Source of the DNA: CAXSBR01 sp964236495
GTDB taxonomy: Bacteria > Actinomycetota > Actinomycetes > Mycobacteriales > Jatrophihabitantaceae
Length of the DNA stretch: 64,000 nt
Assembly: GCA_964236495.1 (NCBI GenBank)
Contig: CAXSBR010000014.1
Location: forward strand, 1-64,000
Direction of reading: 5' to 3'
Shown: positions 8,264-15,799 of the stretch, in pieces
Layout of the letters: each line of letters begins with the position of its first letter
Position numbering within the stretch: the stretch's first letter is position 1
Notes under the pieces: generated by a model
Databases searched by the model: none
What the model was told of the DNA's origin: nothing
What the model saw: the letters and a program-made list of their open reading frames with translations, nothing else
Program-made: the position numbers and the translations under genes

Positions 8264-10819
8264 ATGGATCGTAAGCGCATCGTCCGGTCTTGGTGGTTGT
8301 GGGGCGCCCTCGCGGTGCTCGCCTTCTTCGTGGTGTCCGCTCTGCTCAGCGGCGGCGGCAGCTACCACTCGGTCAGGACGTCTGACGCCACCCAGCAGCT
8401 GACTGACCACAACGTCAGCAAGGCCGTTCAGCTGGACAAGGAGCAGACGCTCCAACTCGATTTGAAGAACCCATTCGAGGGTCACAAGAAGATCAAGGCC
8501 CCGTATGCTTCCGATGCCAGTCTGAGCATCTACAACGCCCTGAACGCCGACAAGAAGGCCGACCCGTCGCTCACCTTCGACACCAAGGTCAGCCACGACA
8601 ACATCTTCGTGTCGCTGCTGCTCAACCTGTTCCCGATCCTGTTGATCGGCGGGCTGTTCCTATTCGTCATGTCCCAGGCTCAGGGCGGCGGCAACCGCGT
8701 CATGAGCTTCGGCAAGAGCAAGGCCAAGCTGGTCAGCAAGGACACTCCCAAGACGACGTTCGCCGACGTCGCCGGCGCCGACGAGGCGATCGAGGAGCTC
8801 TACGAGATCAAGGAGTTCCTCGCCAACCCCGCCAAGTTCCAGGCCATCGGCGCCAAGATTCCCAAGGGCGTACTGCTCTACGGCCCGCCCGGAACCGGCA
8901 AGACGCTGCTGGCCCGCGCCGTCGCTGGTGAGGCCGGGGTGCCGTTCTACGCAATCTCGGGCTCGGACTTCGTCGAGATGTTCGTGGGCGTGGGCGCCTC
9001 ACGGGTGCGCGACCTGTTCGAACAGGCCAAATCCAACGCGCCGGCCATCGTGTTCGTCGACGAGATCGACGCGGTGGGACGCCACCGCGGTGCCGGCATG
9101 GGCGGCGGGCACGACGAGCGCGAGCAAACGCTCAACCAGCTGCTCGTCGAGATGGACGGCTTCGACACCAAGGGCGGCGTCATCCTGATCGCGGCCACCA
9201 ACCGCCCCGACATCCTGGACCCGGCGCTGCTGCGCCCGGGCCGGTTCGACCGTCAGATTGCTGTCGGTGCACCCGACATCGAGGGCCGCAAGGCCGTACT
9301 GCGCGTGCACGCCAAGGGCAAGCCGTTCGCCGCCGACGTCGACCTCGACGTCATCGCCCGCCGCACGCCCGGGTTCACGGGTGCCGATCTTGCCAACGTC
9401 ATCAACGAGGCCGCGCTGCTCACCGCGCGCAACAACGGCCGCCTGATCACCAACGAGGCGCTCGAGGAGTCGATCGACCGCGTCATCGCCGGCCCGGAAC
9501 GCAAGACGCGTGCGATGAGCGACGAGGAGAAGCGCGTCACCGCCTACCACGAGGCCGGCCATGCGCTTACGGCGTGGGCGATGCCGGCGCTGGATCCGGT
9601 GCACAAGGTGACGATCCTGCCGCGCGGCCGCTCGCTGGGGCACACCCTTGTGCTGCCGCTGGAGGACCGCTACAGCCAGACTCGCTCGCAGATCATCGAC
9701 CAGCTTGTGTATGCCCTCGGCGGGCGCGCCGCGGAGGAGCTGGTGTTCCACGAGCCGACCACCGGTGCGTCCAACGACATCGAGAAGGCCACCGCGCTGG
9801 CCAAGTCGATGATCACCGAATACGGCATGAGCGCCAAGCTCGGTGCCATCAAGTACGGCACCGGCGACGCCGAGCCGTTCATGGGTCGCGACTACGGCCA
9901 CCAGCGCGACTACTCCGAGGAGATCGCTGCCACGATCGACGACGAGGTGCGCAAGCTCATCGAGGGCGCACACGACGAGGCGTGGGAGATCCTGGTCCAG
10001 TACCGCGAGCAGCTCGACCAGATGGTGCTCGAGCTGATGGACAAGGAGACGCTCACCACCGAGGACCTGAACCGGTTGTTGGCTCCGGTGCGCAAGCGCC
10101 CGCCGCACAACGCGTTCAGCGGTTTCGGCAAGCGCACTCCCAGCGATCGTCCGCCCATCGACATTCCCGAGGCGCTGCGCGGGCGGACCCGCATCGGCAA
10201 GATCAACACTGTTGCCGCCGCCATCGCCAACACCACTGGTGCGGCCGTCGCTACCAGCGCAGGGGCTGCTAACGGTTCGGCATACGGCGGAGCTGGGAAC
10301 GCCTGGCACGGTACCAATGGGTCGGCCAACGGCAATGGATCCCGTCCCAACGGTTCCGGTCCCAACGGTTCCGGTTCTAACGGGGCTAGCCCGAACGGCG
10401 CAGGCCAGAACGGCGCAGGCCTCAACGGTCATGGACCGAACGGCGGAGTCCCGAACGGTTTGGGCCCGAACGGGTCTGGGCACGGTGCTACGCAGTACGT
10501 ACCCGGCCAGAACGGTGTCGACCTGGGCAAGGACGGTCAGCCAGCGCAGGGCACACCTGCGTTTGGTTATCCGCAGGGTTACCAGCCGCCGCCGACGTCC
10601 GCGCCACCTACTCAGCCACAGAATCAGCCTTCGGCGCAGCCGGGCCAGCAGGGCGCCTACTACCCGCCGCCGGGGTACCAGCCCCCGCCAGGTTCCTCTT
10701 ATGGCTCGCCGACGGGTCGGCACGGACGAGCCGACGAGCCGGCTGATCCTGGTTCAGGCCCCAGCGCGGACTCCTCTGACGGTCGTGGACGAGAGTCCGG
10801 TCCGCGCCAGAGCGAGTGA
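8264..10819 (+). CDS. ftsH: ATP-dependent zinc metalloprotease FtsH with long Asn/Gly-rich tail
   Basis: Membrane-bound AAA+ protease that degrades misassembled membrane proteins and some regulators. 851 residues, about 200 longer than E. coli FtsH. Two membrane segments (about 11-28 and 113-137) enclose a periplasm-side domain. The AAA module has Walker A GPPGTGKT (about 207-214), Walker B IVFVDEIDAVG and the arginine-finger region RPGRFDRQ. The zinc site HEAGH is near 429-433. From about residue 640 the conserved part ends, and the tail is rich in Asn-Gly pairs (685-745), then Pro/Gln/Tyr. Tails of this kind occur in actinobacterial FtsH but vary. The stop overlaps the folE start. Confidence 0.95.
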   Translation: MDRKRIVRSWWLWGALAVLAFFVVSALLSGGGSYHSVRTSDATQQLTDHNVSKAVQLDKEQTLQLDLKNPFEGHKKIKAPYASDASLSIYNALNADKKADPSLTFDTKVSHDNIFVSLLLNLFPILLIGGLFLFVMSQAQGGGNRVMSFGKSKAKLVSKDTPKTTFADVAGADEAIEELYEIKEFLANPAKFQAIGAKIPKGVLLYGPPGTGKTLLARAVAGEAGVPFYAISGSDFVEMFVGVGASRVRDLFEQAKSNAPAIVFVDEIDAVGRHRGAGMGGGHDEREQTLNQLLVEMDGFDTKGGVILIAATNRPDILDPALLRPGRFDRQIAVGAPDIEGRKAVLRVHAKGKPFAADVDLDVIARRTPGFTGADLANVINEAALLTARNNGRLITNEALEESIDRVIAGPERKTRAMSDEEKRVTAYHEAGHALTAWAMPALDPVHKVTILPRGRSLGHTLVLPLEDRYSQTRSQIIDQLVYALGGRAAEELVFHEPTTGASNDIEKATALAKSMITEYGMSAKLGAIKYGTGDAEPFMGRDYGHQRDYSEEIAATIDDEVRKLIEGAHDEAWEILVQYREQLDQMVLELMDKETLTTEDLNRLLAPVRKRPPHNAFSGFGKRTPSDRPPIDIPEALRGRTRIGKINTVAAAIANTTGAAVATSAGAANGSAYGGAGNAWHGTNGSANGNGSRPNGSGPNGSGSNGASPNGAGQNGAGLNGHGPNGGVPNGLGPNGSGHGATQYVPGQNGVDLGKDGQPAQGTPAFGYPQGYQPPPTSAPPTQPQNQPSAQPGQQGAYYPPPGYQPPPGSSYGSPTGRHGRADEPADPGSGPSADSSDGRGRESGPRQSE

Positions 10820-11517
10820 ACGACGCAGCGAGGCCGGTCGACTCGTCGCGCGGCGGCTTGCACGCTGACGCCGTGCCGACGGAGTCGTTGGGCGCTGGCC
10901 ACCGGCGCACCCCGGTCGTCGGCGCCCCGGGCGGTGTGGAGGGCATCGGCGGTGTCGACTTCGCTCGGGCCGCGGCAGCGGTACGCGAGCTCCTCCTCGC
11001 CGTTGGTGAGGATCCCGACCGAGACGGTTTGCGCGACACGCCGGCGCGGGTGGCACGCTCCTACGCCGAGATCTTCGGCGGGCTGTTCACCGATCCTTCT
11101 GATGTTTTACAGACGACGTTCGACGAAAGCCACGACGAGCTGATCCTGGTCAAGGACATTCCGCTGTACTCGGTCTGCGAACACCATCTGCTGCCGTGGC
11201 ACGGTAAGGCGGCCGTGGGCTACATACCCGGGCGCGACGGACGAATCACTGGTCTGTCGAAGCTGGCTCGGGTAGTCGACCTCTACGCGCGGCGCCCGCA
11301 GGTACAGGAGCGGCTCACTAAGCAGGTCGCCACCGCGATCGACGAACGGCTGCAGCCACGCGGCGTCATCGTCGTCGTCGACGCCGAGCATATGTGCATG
11401 GCGATGCGCGGCATTCGTAAACCCGGCTCACGCACCGTCACTTCTGCGGTGCGCGGCATTCTGCGCTCGGATCCGCGCACCCGCGCCGAGGCGCTGTCGC
11501 TGATCCTGGGGCACTGA
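10816..11517 (+). CDS. folE: GTP cyclohydrolase I
   Basis: First step of folate synthesis: GTP to dihydroneopterin triphosphate. 233 residues from the GTG overlapping the ftsH stop; the first ~45 residues are not conserved, so a start further in is possible. The zinc and active-site motif SVCEHHLLPWHGKAAVGY and the CMAMRGIRKPGSRTVTS segment (second zinc Cys, substrate contacts) are intact. It heads the folE-folP-folB-folK run, with gaps of 1 base or overlaps of 4 bases. Confidence 0.95.
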   Translation: MNDAARPVDSSRGGLHADAVPTESLGAGHRRTPVVGAPGGVEGIGGVDFARAAAAVRELLLAVGEDPDRDGLRDTPARVARSYAEIFGGLFTDPSDVLQTTFDESHDELILVKDIPLYSVCEHHLLPWHGKAAVGYIPGRDGRITGLSKLARVVDLYARRPQVQERLTKQVATAIDERLQPRGVIVVVDAEHMCMAMRGIRKPGSRTVTSAVRGILRSDPRTRAEALSLILGH

Positions 11518-11518
11518 C

Positions 11519-12421
11519 GTGACAGCATTTGGCGCCACTGACGTGACAGCGACGGCCACCGGCGACACCGCGCTGCCCACGCGTACCGACCGCCTGGTCG
11601 TGATGGGCGTGCTCAACGTGACGCCCGACTCCTTCTCCGACGGCGGCCGTTACGACAGCGTCGAGGCCGCGATAGCCCGGGGCATGGCCATGGCGGCCGC
11701 GGGCGCGGACATCGTCGACGTCGGCGGGGAGTCCACCCGCCCGGGTGCGGCACCGGTGGACGCCCGCACCGAAGCAGCCCGGGTGGTGCCGGTGATCGAG
11801 GAGCTCAGCGCCGTCGGCATCACCGTTAGCGTGGACACTTACCGCAGCACGGTCGCCGACGCTGCGTTGGCCGCCGGCGCCGGGATCGTCAACGACGTTT
11901 CCGGAGGGTTGGCCGACGCCGCCATGGCCGCCGTCGTGCGCTCGGCCGGCTGCCCCTGGATTCTCATGCACTGGCGGGGGCCGAGCGCGACGATGGCCGC
12001 GCAGGCCGTCTACGGCGACGTCGTGGAAGAGGTCCGGGCCGAGCTGCTGGCCCAGATCGACGCCGCCGTCGCCGCGGGCGTGGCCGCCGATCGGCTGGTG
12101 GTCGATCCTGGGCTGGGATTCGCCAAGACGGCCGCGCACAACTGGGCGGTGTTACACGGGCTGGAGCGCATCGTCGACATCGGCGCGCCGGTGCTGGTCG
12201 GCGCGTCACGCAAGTCGTTCCTGGGAGCGCTGTTGGCACAGGACGATCAACCGCGACCACCCGATCAGCGCGATGCAGCCACTGCCGCAATCACCGCCTA
12301 CAGCGCCTTCGCGGGTGCGTGGGGCGTCCGGGTGCACGACGTCGTCAGCAACGTCGACGCCGCGTTGGCCGCGGCCGCGATCGTGTCCGCCGGCTCGGCA
12401 TCGCAGCAGGTGCCCAGATGA
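11519..12421 (+). CDS. folP: Dihydropteroate synthase
   Basis: Condenses p-aminobenzoate with hydroxymethyl-dihydropterin pyrophosphate; the sulfonamide target. 300 residues from GTG 11519. Signatures are GVLNVTPDSFSDGG, DVGGESTRPGA and, near the C terminus, VGASRKSFLGALL. A 15-base direct repeat covers the start region (11512-11526 and 11536-11550), giving two in-frame GTG codons 24 bases apart (11519, 11543); either may be used. The stop overlaps the folB ATG. Confidence 0.95.
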   Translation: MTAFGATDVTATATGDTALPTRTDRLVVMGVLNVTPDSFSDGGRYDSVEAAIARGMAMAAAGADIVDVGGESTRPGAAPVDARTEAARVVPVIEELSAVGITVSVDTYRSTVADAALAAGAGIVNDVSGGLADAAMAAVVRSAGCPWILMHWRGPSATMAAQAVYGDVVEEVRAELLAQIDAAVAAGVAADRLVVDPGLGFAKTAAHNWAVLHGLERIVDIGAPVLVGASRKSFLGALLAQDDQPRPPDQRDAATAAITAYSAFAGAWGVRVHDVVSNVDAALAAAAIVSAGSASQQVPR

Positions 12422-12810
12422 GCGACACGACCGACCGCATCACCCTCACCGGCCTGACGGTGCGCGGAGTGCACGGTGTGTTCCCGGCGGAGCGGCGCGA
12501 CGGGCAGGACTTCATTGTCGACGCCGAACTGGAGCTCGATCTGGGCCCGGCCGCGGTCAGTGATGACCTCGCCGACACCGTCAGCTACGCCGACCTGGCC
12601 GAGCAACTGGCAGCGATCGTCGCCGGCGAGCCGGTGAATCTGCTCGAAACGCTCGCCGCCCGGTTGGCCGACGCGTGTCTGGCCGATGCGCGGGTGCAGG
12701 GCGCCACGGTGACGGTGCACAAACCGCAGGCACCGCTCGGGCAGACCTTCAGCGACGTCAGCGTGCGCATCCGGCGCGTCCGGCGCATCCAGCCCAGCGC
12801 GAACACATGA
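12418..12810 (+). CDS. folB: Dihydroneopterin aldolase
   Basis: Converts dihydroneopterin to hydroxymethyl-dihydropterin and glycolaldehyde. 130 residues from the ATG overlapping the folP stop (ATGA). Features are LTVRGVHGVFPAERRDGQDF at the start, the conserved TVSYADLAEQL segment, LLETLAARLAD, and VHKPQAPL near the end. The frame is open upstream within folP, but only this start gives a family-length protein. Confidence 0.94.
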   Translation: MSDTTDRITLTGLTVRGVHGVFPAERRDGQDFIVDAELELDLGPAAVSDDLADTVSYADLAEQLAAIVAGEPVNLLETLAARLADACLADARVQGATVTVHKPQAPLGQTFSDVSVRIRRVRRIQPSANT

Positions 12811-13304
12811 GCAGGGCGGTGCTCTCGCTGGGCAGCAATCTCGACGATCCTGTGTTCCAGCTCCGGCGCGCGGCCAGCGCGCTCGCGGACTGGACGCTGG
12901 CGCGGTCCTCGATATACCGGACCAAGCCGTGGGGACCCGTCGAGCAGGCCGATTTCCTGAACGCGGTGGTGATCGTCGACGACACCGGCGCGGCGCCCCA
13001 ACTCTGGCTGGAACGTGCGCAAGCGGTGGAGAGTGCGGCCGGGCGCAGCCGTGACGTCCGCTACGGACCGCGCACGCTCGATGTCGACGTCGTCAGCGTG
13101 GACGAGGTCTGCAGCGACGATCCGCTGCTCACCCTGCCCCACCCTCGGGCCGCCGACCGGGCGTTCGTGCTGGTGCCATGGCTGGAGATCGCTTCCGATG
13201 CCACGCTGCCCGGACGTGGGGCGGTGTCGGCACTGGTGGCTGCACTTCCCGCGTCCGAACTGGCCGGCGTCGTCGTTCGGCCGGAGCTGGACTGGAACGT
13301 TTGA
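12807..13304 (+). CDS. folK: 2-amino-4-hydroxy-6-hydroxymethyldihydropteridine pyrophosphokinase
   Basis: Pyrophosphorylates hydroxymethyl-dihydropterin with ATP, supplying FolP. 165 residues from the ATG that overlaps the folB stop. Conserved features are LSLGSNLDDP at the start, YRTKPWGPVEQADFLNAVV, the RDVRYGPRTLDVDVV metal-binding segment and LPHPRAADRAFVLVP. The open frame further upstream is the shadow of folB. Confidence 0.95.
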   Translation: MSRAVLSLGSNLDDPVFQLRRAASALADWTLARSSIYRTKPWGPVEQADFLNAVVIVDDTGAAPQLWLERAQAVESAAGRSRDVRYGPRTLDVDVVSVDEVCSDDPLLTLPHPRAADRAFVLVPWLEIASDATLPGRGAVSALVAALPASELAGVVVRPELDWNV

Positions 13305-13305
13305 C

Positions 13306-13752
13306 GTGCGCCGCACCCGGCCGGCCGATGTAGTGGTGCTGTTCGTGCTCGCCGCCCTGGCCGGCTACGCCCTGCTGCGCGCCGCCTACGCCGCCGCGCC
13401 CAGCGTCCAGTGGTTCATGGCCGTGCCCGTACTGGCGCTTGCCGCCGCCGAGTTCGTCGCCGCCGGGCGGGTGCGCGCGGCGGTACTGCACAAGCCCGAG
13501 CGCAAACCCGTTACCGCGATCGCCATCGCCCGCTGCGTCGCGTTGGCGAAGGCCTCCATCCTGGGCGGGGCGGCGCTGGCGGGAATAATGGCGGGGCTGC
13601 TCGTGCGGGTGGTGCCCGAGGCCGGGCGCGTCGATGCCGCCGCCCATGATGTGGCGACCGGAGCCGTCGTCCTGTTCGCGTCGGTGGTGCTCGTCGCGTG
13701 CGGATGGTGGCTGGAACGTGCGACCGTGGACCCCGCTCGGCGGAGGATCTGA
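13306..13752 (+). CDS. DUF3180 membrane protein
   Basis: 148 residues from GTG 13306, one base after the folK stop. Four hydrophobic segments are visible (VVVLFVLAALAGYALLR; WFMAVPVLALAAAEFVA; SILGGAALAGIMAGLLVRVV; TGAVVLFASVVLVACGWWL). A conserved KPERKPVTAIAIARCVALAKA loop lies between the second and third. DUF3180 genes follow folK in many actinobacteria; the function is unknown. Confidence 0.85.
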   Translation: MRRTRPADVVVLFVLAALAGYALLRAAYAAAPSVQWFMAVPVLALAAAEFVAAGRVRAAVLHKPERKPVTAIAIARCVALAKASILGGAALAGIMAGLLVRVVPEAGRVDAAAHDVATGAVVLFASVVLVACGWWLERATVDPARRRI

Positions 13753-13924
13753 GCGCGTCGGCGCGGCCGCGCAGGCAGGTACTTCGCAGCGTTTCCCGAT
13801 GGCCGGCGCTTCGGCGCACGACGGCTCGCTACCCTCGCACACACCTGATTCACATCCACTATCCGGAAGGAACGCCGCCGGTGACCGCACGTCGCGCTCG
13901 CAGCACGCCGGTGCGGTGCGGTCG

Positions 13925-14872
13925 ATGAGCGAGCTGGATCCGCCCCGGCTTGCCGTCGGCGTCATCGGTACGGGGCGGGTCGGGTCGGTGCTGGGCGCAG
14001 CGTTGGCCCAGGCCGGCCACACCATCGTCGCGGTCAGTGGCGTCAGTGATGCCTCCCGCAGACGCGCCGACGCACTGTTGCCCGGGATAGGCGTCCGTCC
14101 GCCCGATGAGGTCGCCACCGTCGCCGACCTGGTGCTGATCACCGTTCCCGACGACGAGCTGGTGGGCCTAGTGGCTGGCCTGGAGAAGGCCGGCGTATGG
14201 CGCCCGGGGCAGATAGTCGCCCACACGTCGGGCCATCACGGCCTGGAGGCGCTGCGCCCGGCTTGGAAGCACGGCGTGCTGCCGCTGGCGCTGCATCCTG
14301 CAATGACGTTCACCGGCCGTCGCGAGGATCTTGACCGCCTCAACGGTGCGGTGTTCGGAGTGACGTCGCTGCCCGACTACCGGCCAGTGGCCGAGGCGCT
14401 GGTGCTCGAGATGCGCGGCGAGCCAGTGTGGGTGCCCGACTCTGCCCGGCCGCTGTATCACGCGGCGCTCAGTCACGCGTCCAACCACCTGATGACGCTG
14501 GTCGGGGACGCGGTGGACCTGCTCACCGAGGCCGGCGTCGAGACTCCGACGCGGGTGCTATCACCGCTGGTGAGCGCGGCGCTGGACAACGCGCTGCGCC
14601 TGGGTGACAGCGCGTTGACCGGGCCGGTGTCGCGCGGTGACGTAGACACCATCGCTTCTCACCTGGTGAATCTGGAGTTCAGCGGCCCGCAGGTCCTGGA
14701 TTCCTACGTGGCGATGGCGCTGCGGACGGCGCAGCGCGCGCGGCAGTTCCGACGTATTACCACGGCACAATTCGAGGCGCTGCGCACGGTGCTCGACGCT
14801 GTGCATGCCGAGCCGCCGTCGGCAACCGGTCCGTCCGGCGATGCAGCCGATGACGGCGACCCCGGCGCATGA
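13925..14872 (+). CDS. Rossmann-like/DUF2520 oxidoreductase-like protein
   Basis: 315 residues from ATG 13925. An N-terminal NAD(P)-binding motif GVIGTGRVGSVLGAALA and LVLITVPDDEL resemble pyrroline-5-carboxylate reductase-like dehydrogenases. The C-terminal DUF2520 helical domain contains YHAALSHASNHLMTL. The family sits between folK/DUF3180 and panC in actinobacteria; its substrate is not established. The stop overlaps the panC ATG. Upstream (13753-13924) the frame is open to about 13634, and another GTG at 13881 with a good GGAAGG site leads only to a 15-codon frame, so the start is somewhat uncertain. Confidence 0.85.
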   Translation: MSELDPPRLAVGVIGTGRVGSVLGAALAQAGHTIVAVSGVSDASRRRADALLPGIGVRPPDEVATVADLVLITVPDDELVGLVAGLEKAGVWRPGQIVAHTSGHHGLEALRPAWKHGVLPLALHPAMTFTGRREDLDRLNGAVFGVTSLPDYRPVAEALVLEMRGEPVWVPDSARPLYHAALSHASNHLMTLVGDAVDLLTEAGVETPTRVLSPLVSAALDNALRLGDSALTGPVSRGDVDTIASHLVNLEFSGPQVLDSYVAMALRTAQRARQFRRITTAQFEALRTVLDAVHAEPPSATGPSGDAADDGDPGA

Positions 14873-15759
14873 CTCAGCTCGTGCGCTCGCGTACCGACTT
14901 TGTCCGAGCGCGGCGTGCGCTGACCGGCGAGCGCGTCGGCGCCGTGCTGACCATGGGCGCGCTGCACGACGGGCACGCGGCACTGCTCGCCGCCGCTCGC
15001 GCGGACAACGACGTCGTGCTGGCGACGGTCTTCGTCAATCCGACACAGTTCGGTGCGCACGAGGATCTCAGCCGCTATCCGCGTCCACTGGAGGCGGATC
15101 TGGCTCGATGCGCGGCGGCCGGCGTGGACGTGGTGTGGGCGCCGTCGGTGGCCGACGTATACCCGACGCCGCCGCGGATCTCCCTCGATCCCGGGCCGCT
15201 TGCCGACGAGCTCGAAGGTGTCAGCCGCCCGGGCCACTTTGCCGGCGTGCTGCTGGTCGTGGCCAAGTTCCTGCACCTGTTGCGACCGAGCACCAGTTAC
15301 TTCGGTGCCAAGGACTGGCAGCAACTGACGCTGGTGCGAGCGATGGTGACCGACCTCGATCTCGGCGTCGACATCGTCGCCGTGGACACCGTTCGTGACA
15401 GCGACGGGCTGGCGCTGTCGAGTCGCAACGTCTATCTCAGCGCCGACGAGCGAACCCGCGCCGTGGCTCTGTCGCGCGCGCTGTTCGCCGGTCGGGCCGC
15501 CGCCAGCAGCGCGGACGTGTCGGCCGTGCTGGCCGCCGCAAGCACCGTGCTCGCCTCCGCCGGGCTCGACGTCGACTACCTGCAATTGCGCGCGCCCGAC
15601 CTGGAGCCGGCACCCGAGGCCGGGCCAGCTCGACTGCTCGTCGCCGCGCGGGTGGGCAGCACGCGGTTGCTGGACAACGTCGAAGTCCAGTTGGGTGCCG
15701 AAGATGGGCGCCCGCGCGGCGAAGACCGGCCGGCGGGCGCAGGCGTTTTCCGGCGATGA
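14869..15759 (+). CDS. panC: Pantothenate synthetase
   Basis: Joins pantoate and beta-alanine with ATP to form pantothenate. 296 residues. The HIGH-type motif appears as MGALHDGH; other conserved parts are FVNPTQFGAHEDLSRYPR, FGAKDWQQLTLVRAM and the SSRN loop near LALSSRNVYLS. The start overlaps the previous stop. In many actinobacteria panD follows panC; here the next gene is nadB, and panD is not found in the window. Confidence 0.95.
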   Translation: MTQLVRSRTDFVRARRALTGERVGAVLTMGALHDGHAALLAAARADNDVVLATVFVNPTQFGAHEDLSRYPRPLEADLARCAAAGVDVVWAPSVADVYPTPPRISLDPGPLADELEGVSRPGHFAGVLLVVAKFLHLLRPSTSYFGAKDWQQLTLVRAMVTDLDLGVDIVAVDTVRDSDGLALSSRNVYLSADERTRAVALSRALFAGRAAASSADVSAVLAAASTVLASAGLDVDYLQLRAPDLEPAPEAGPARLLVAARVGSTRLLDNVEVQLGAEDGRPRGEDRPAGAGVFRR

Positions 15760-15799
15760 GGTGCAGGCAGATTTCACGCAGCGGGCAGTATTACGTGTC

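Noticed and set aside
8999..10723. 574-residue minus-strand open frame opposite ftsH
   Set aside because: High-GC shadow of FtsH; composition is Arg/Val/His-rich without motifs, and the plus strand encodes an unmistakable FtsH.
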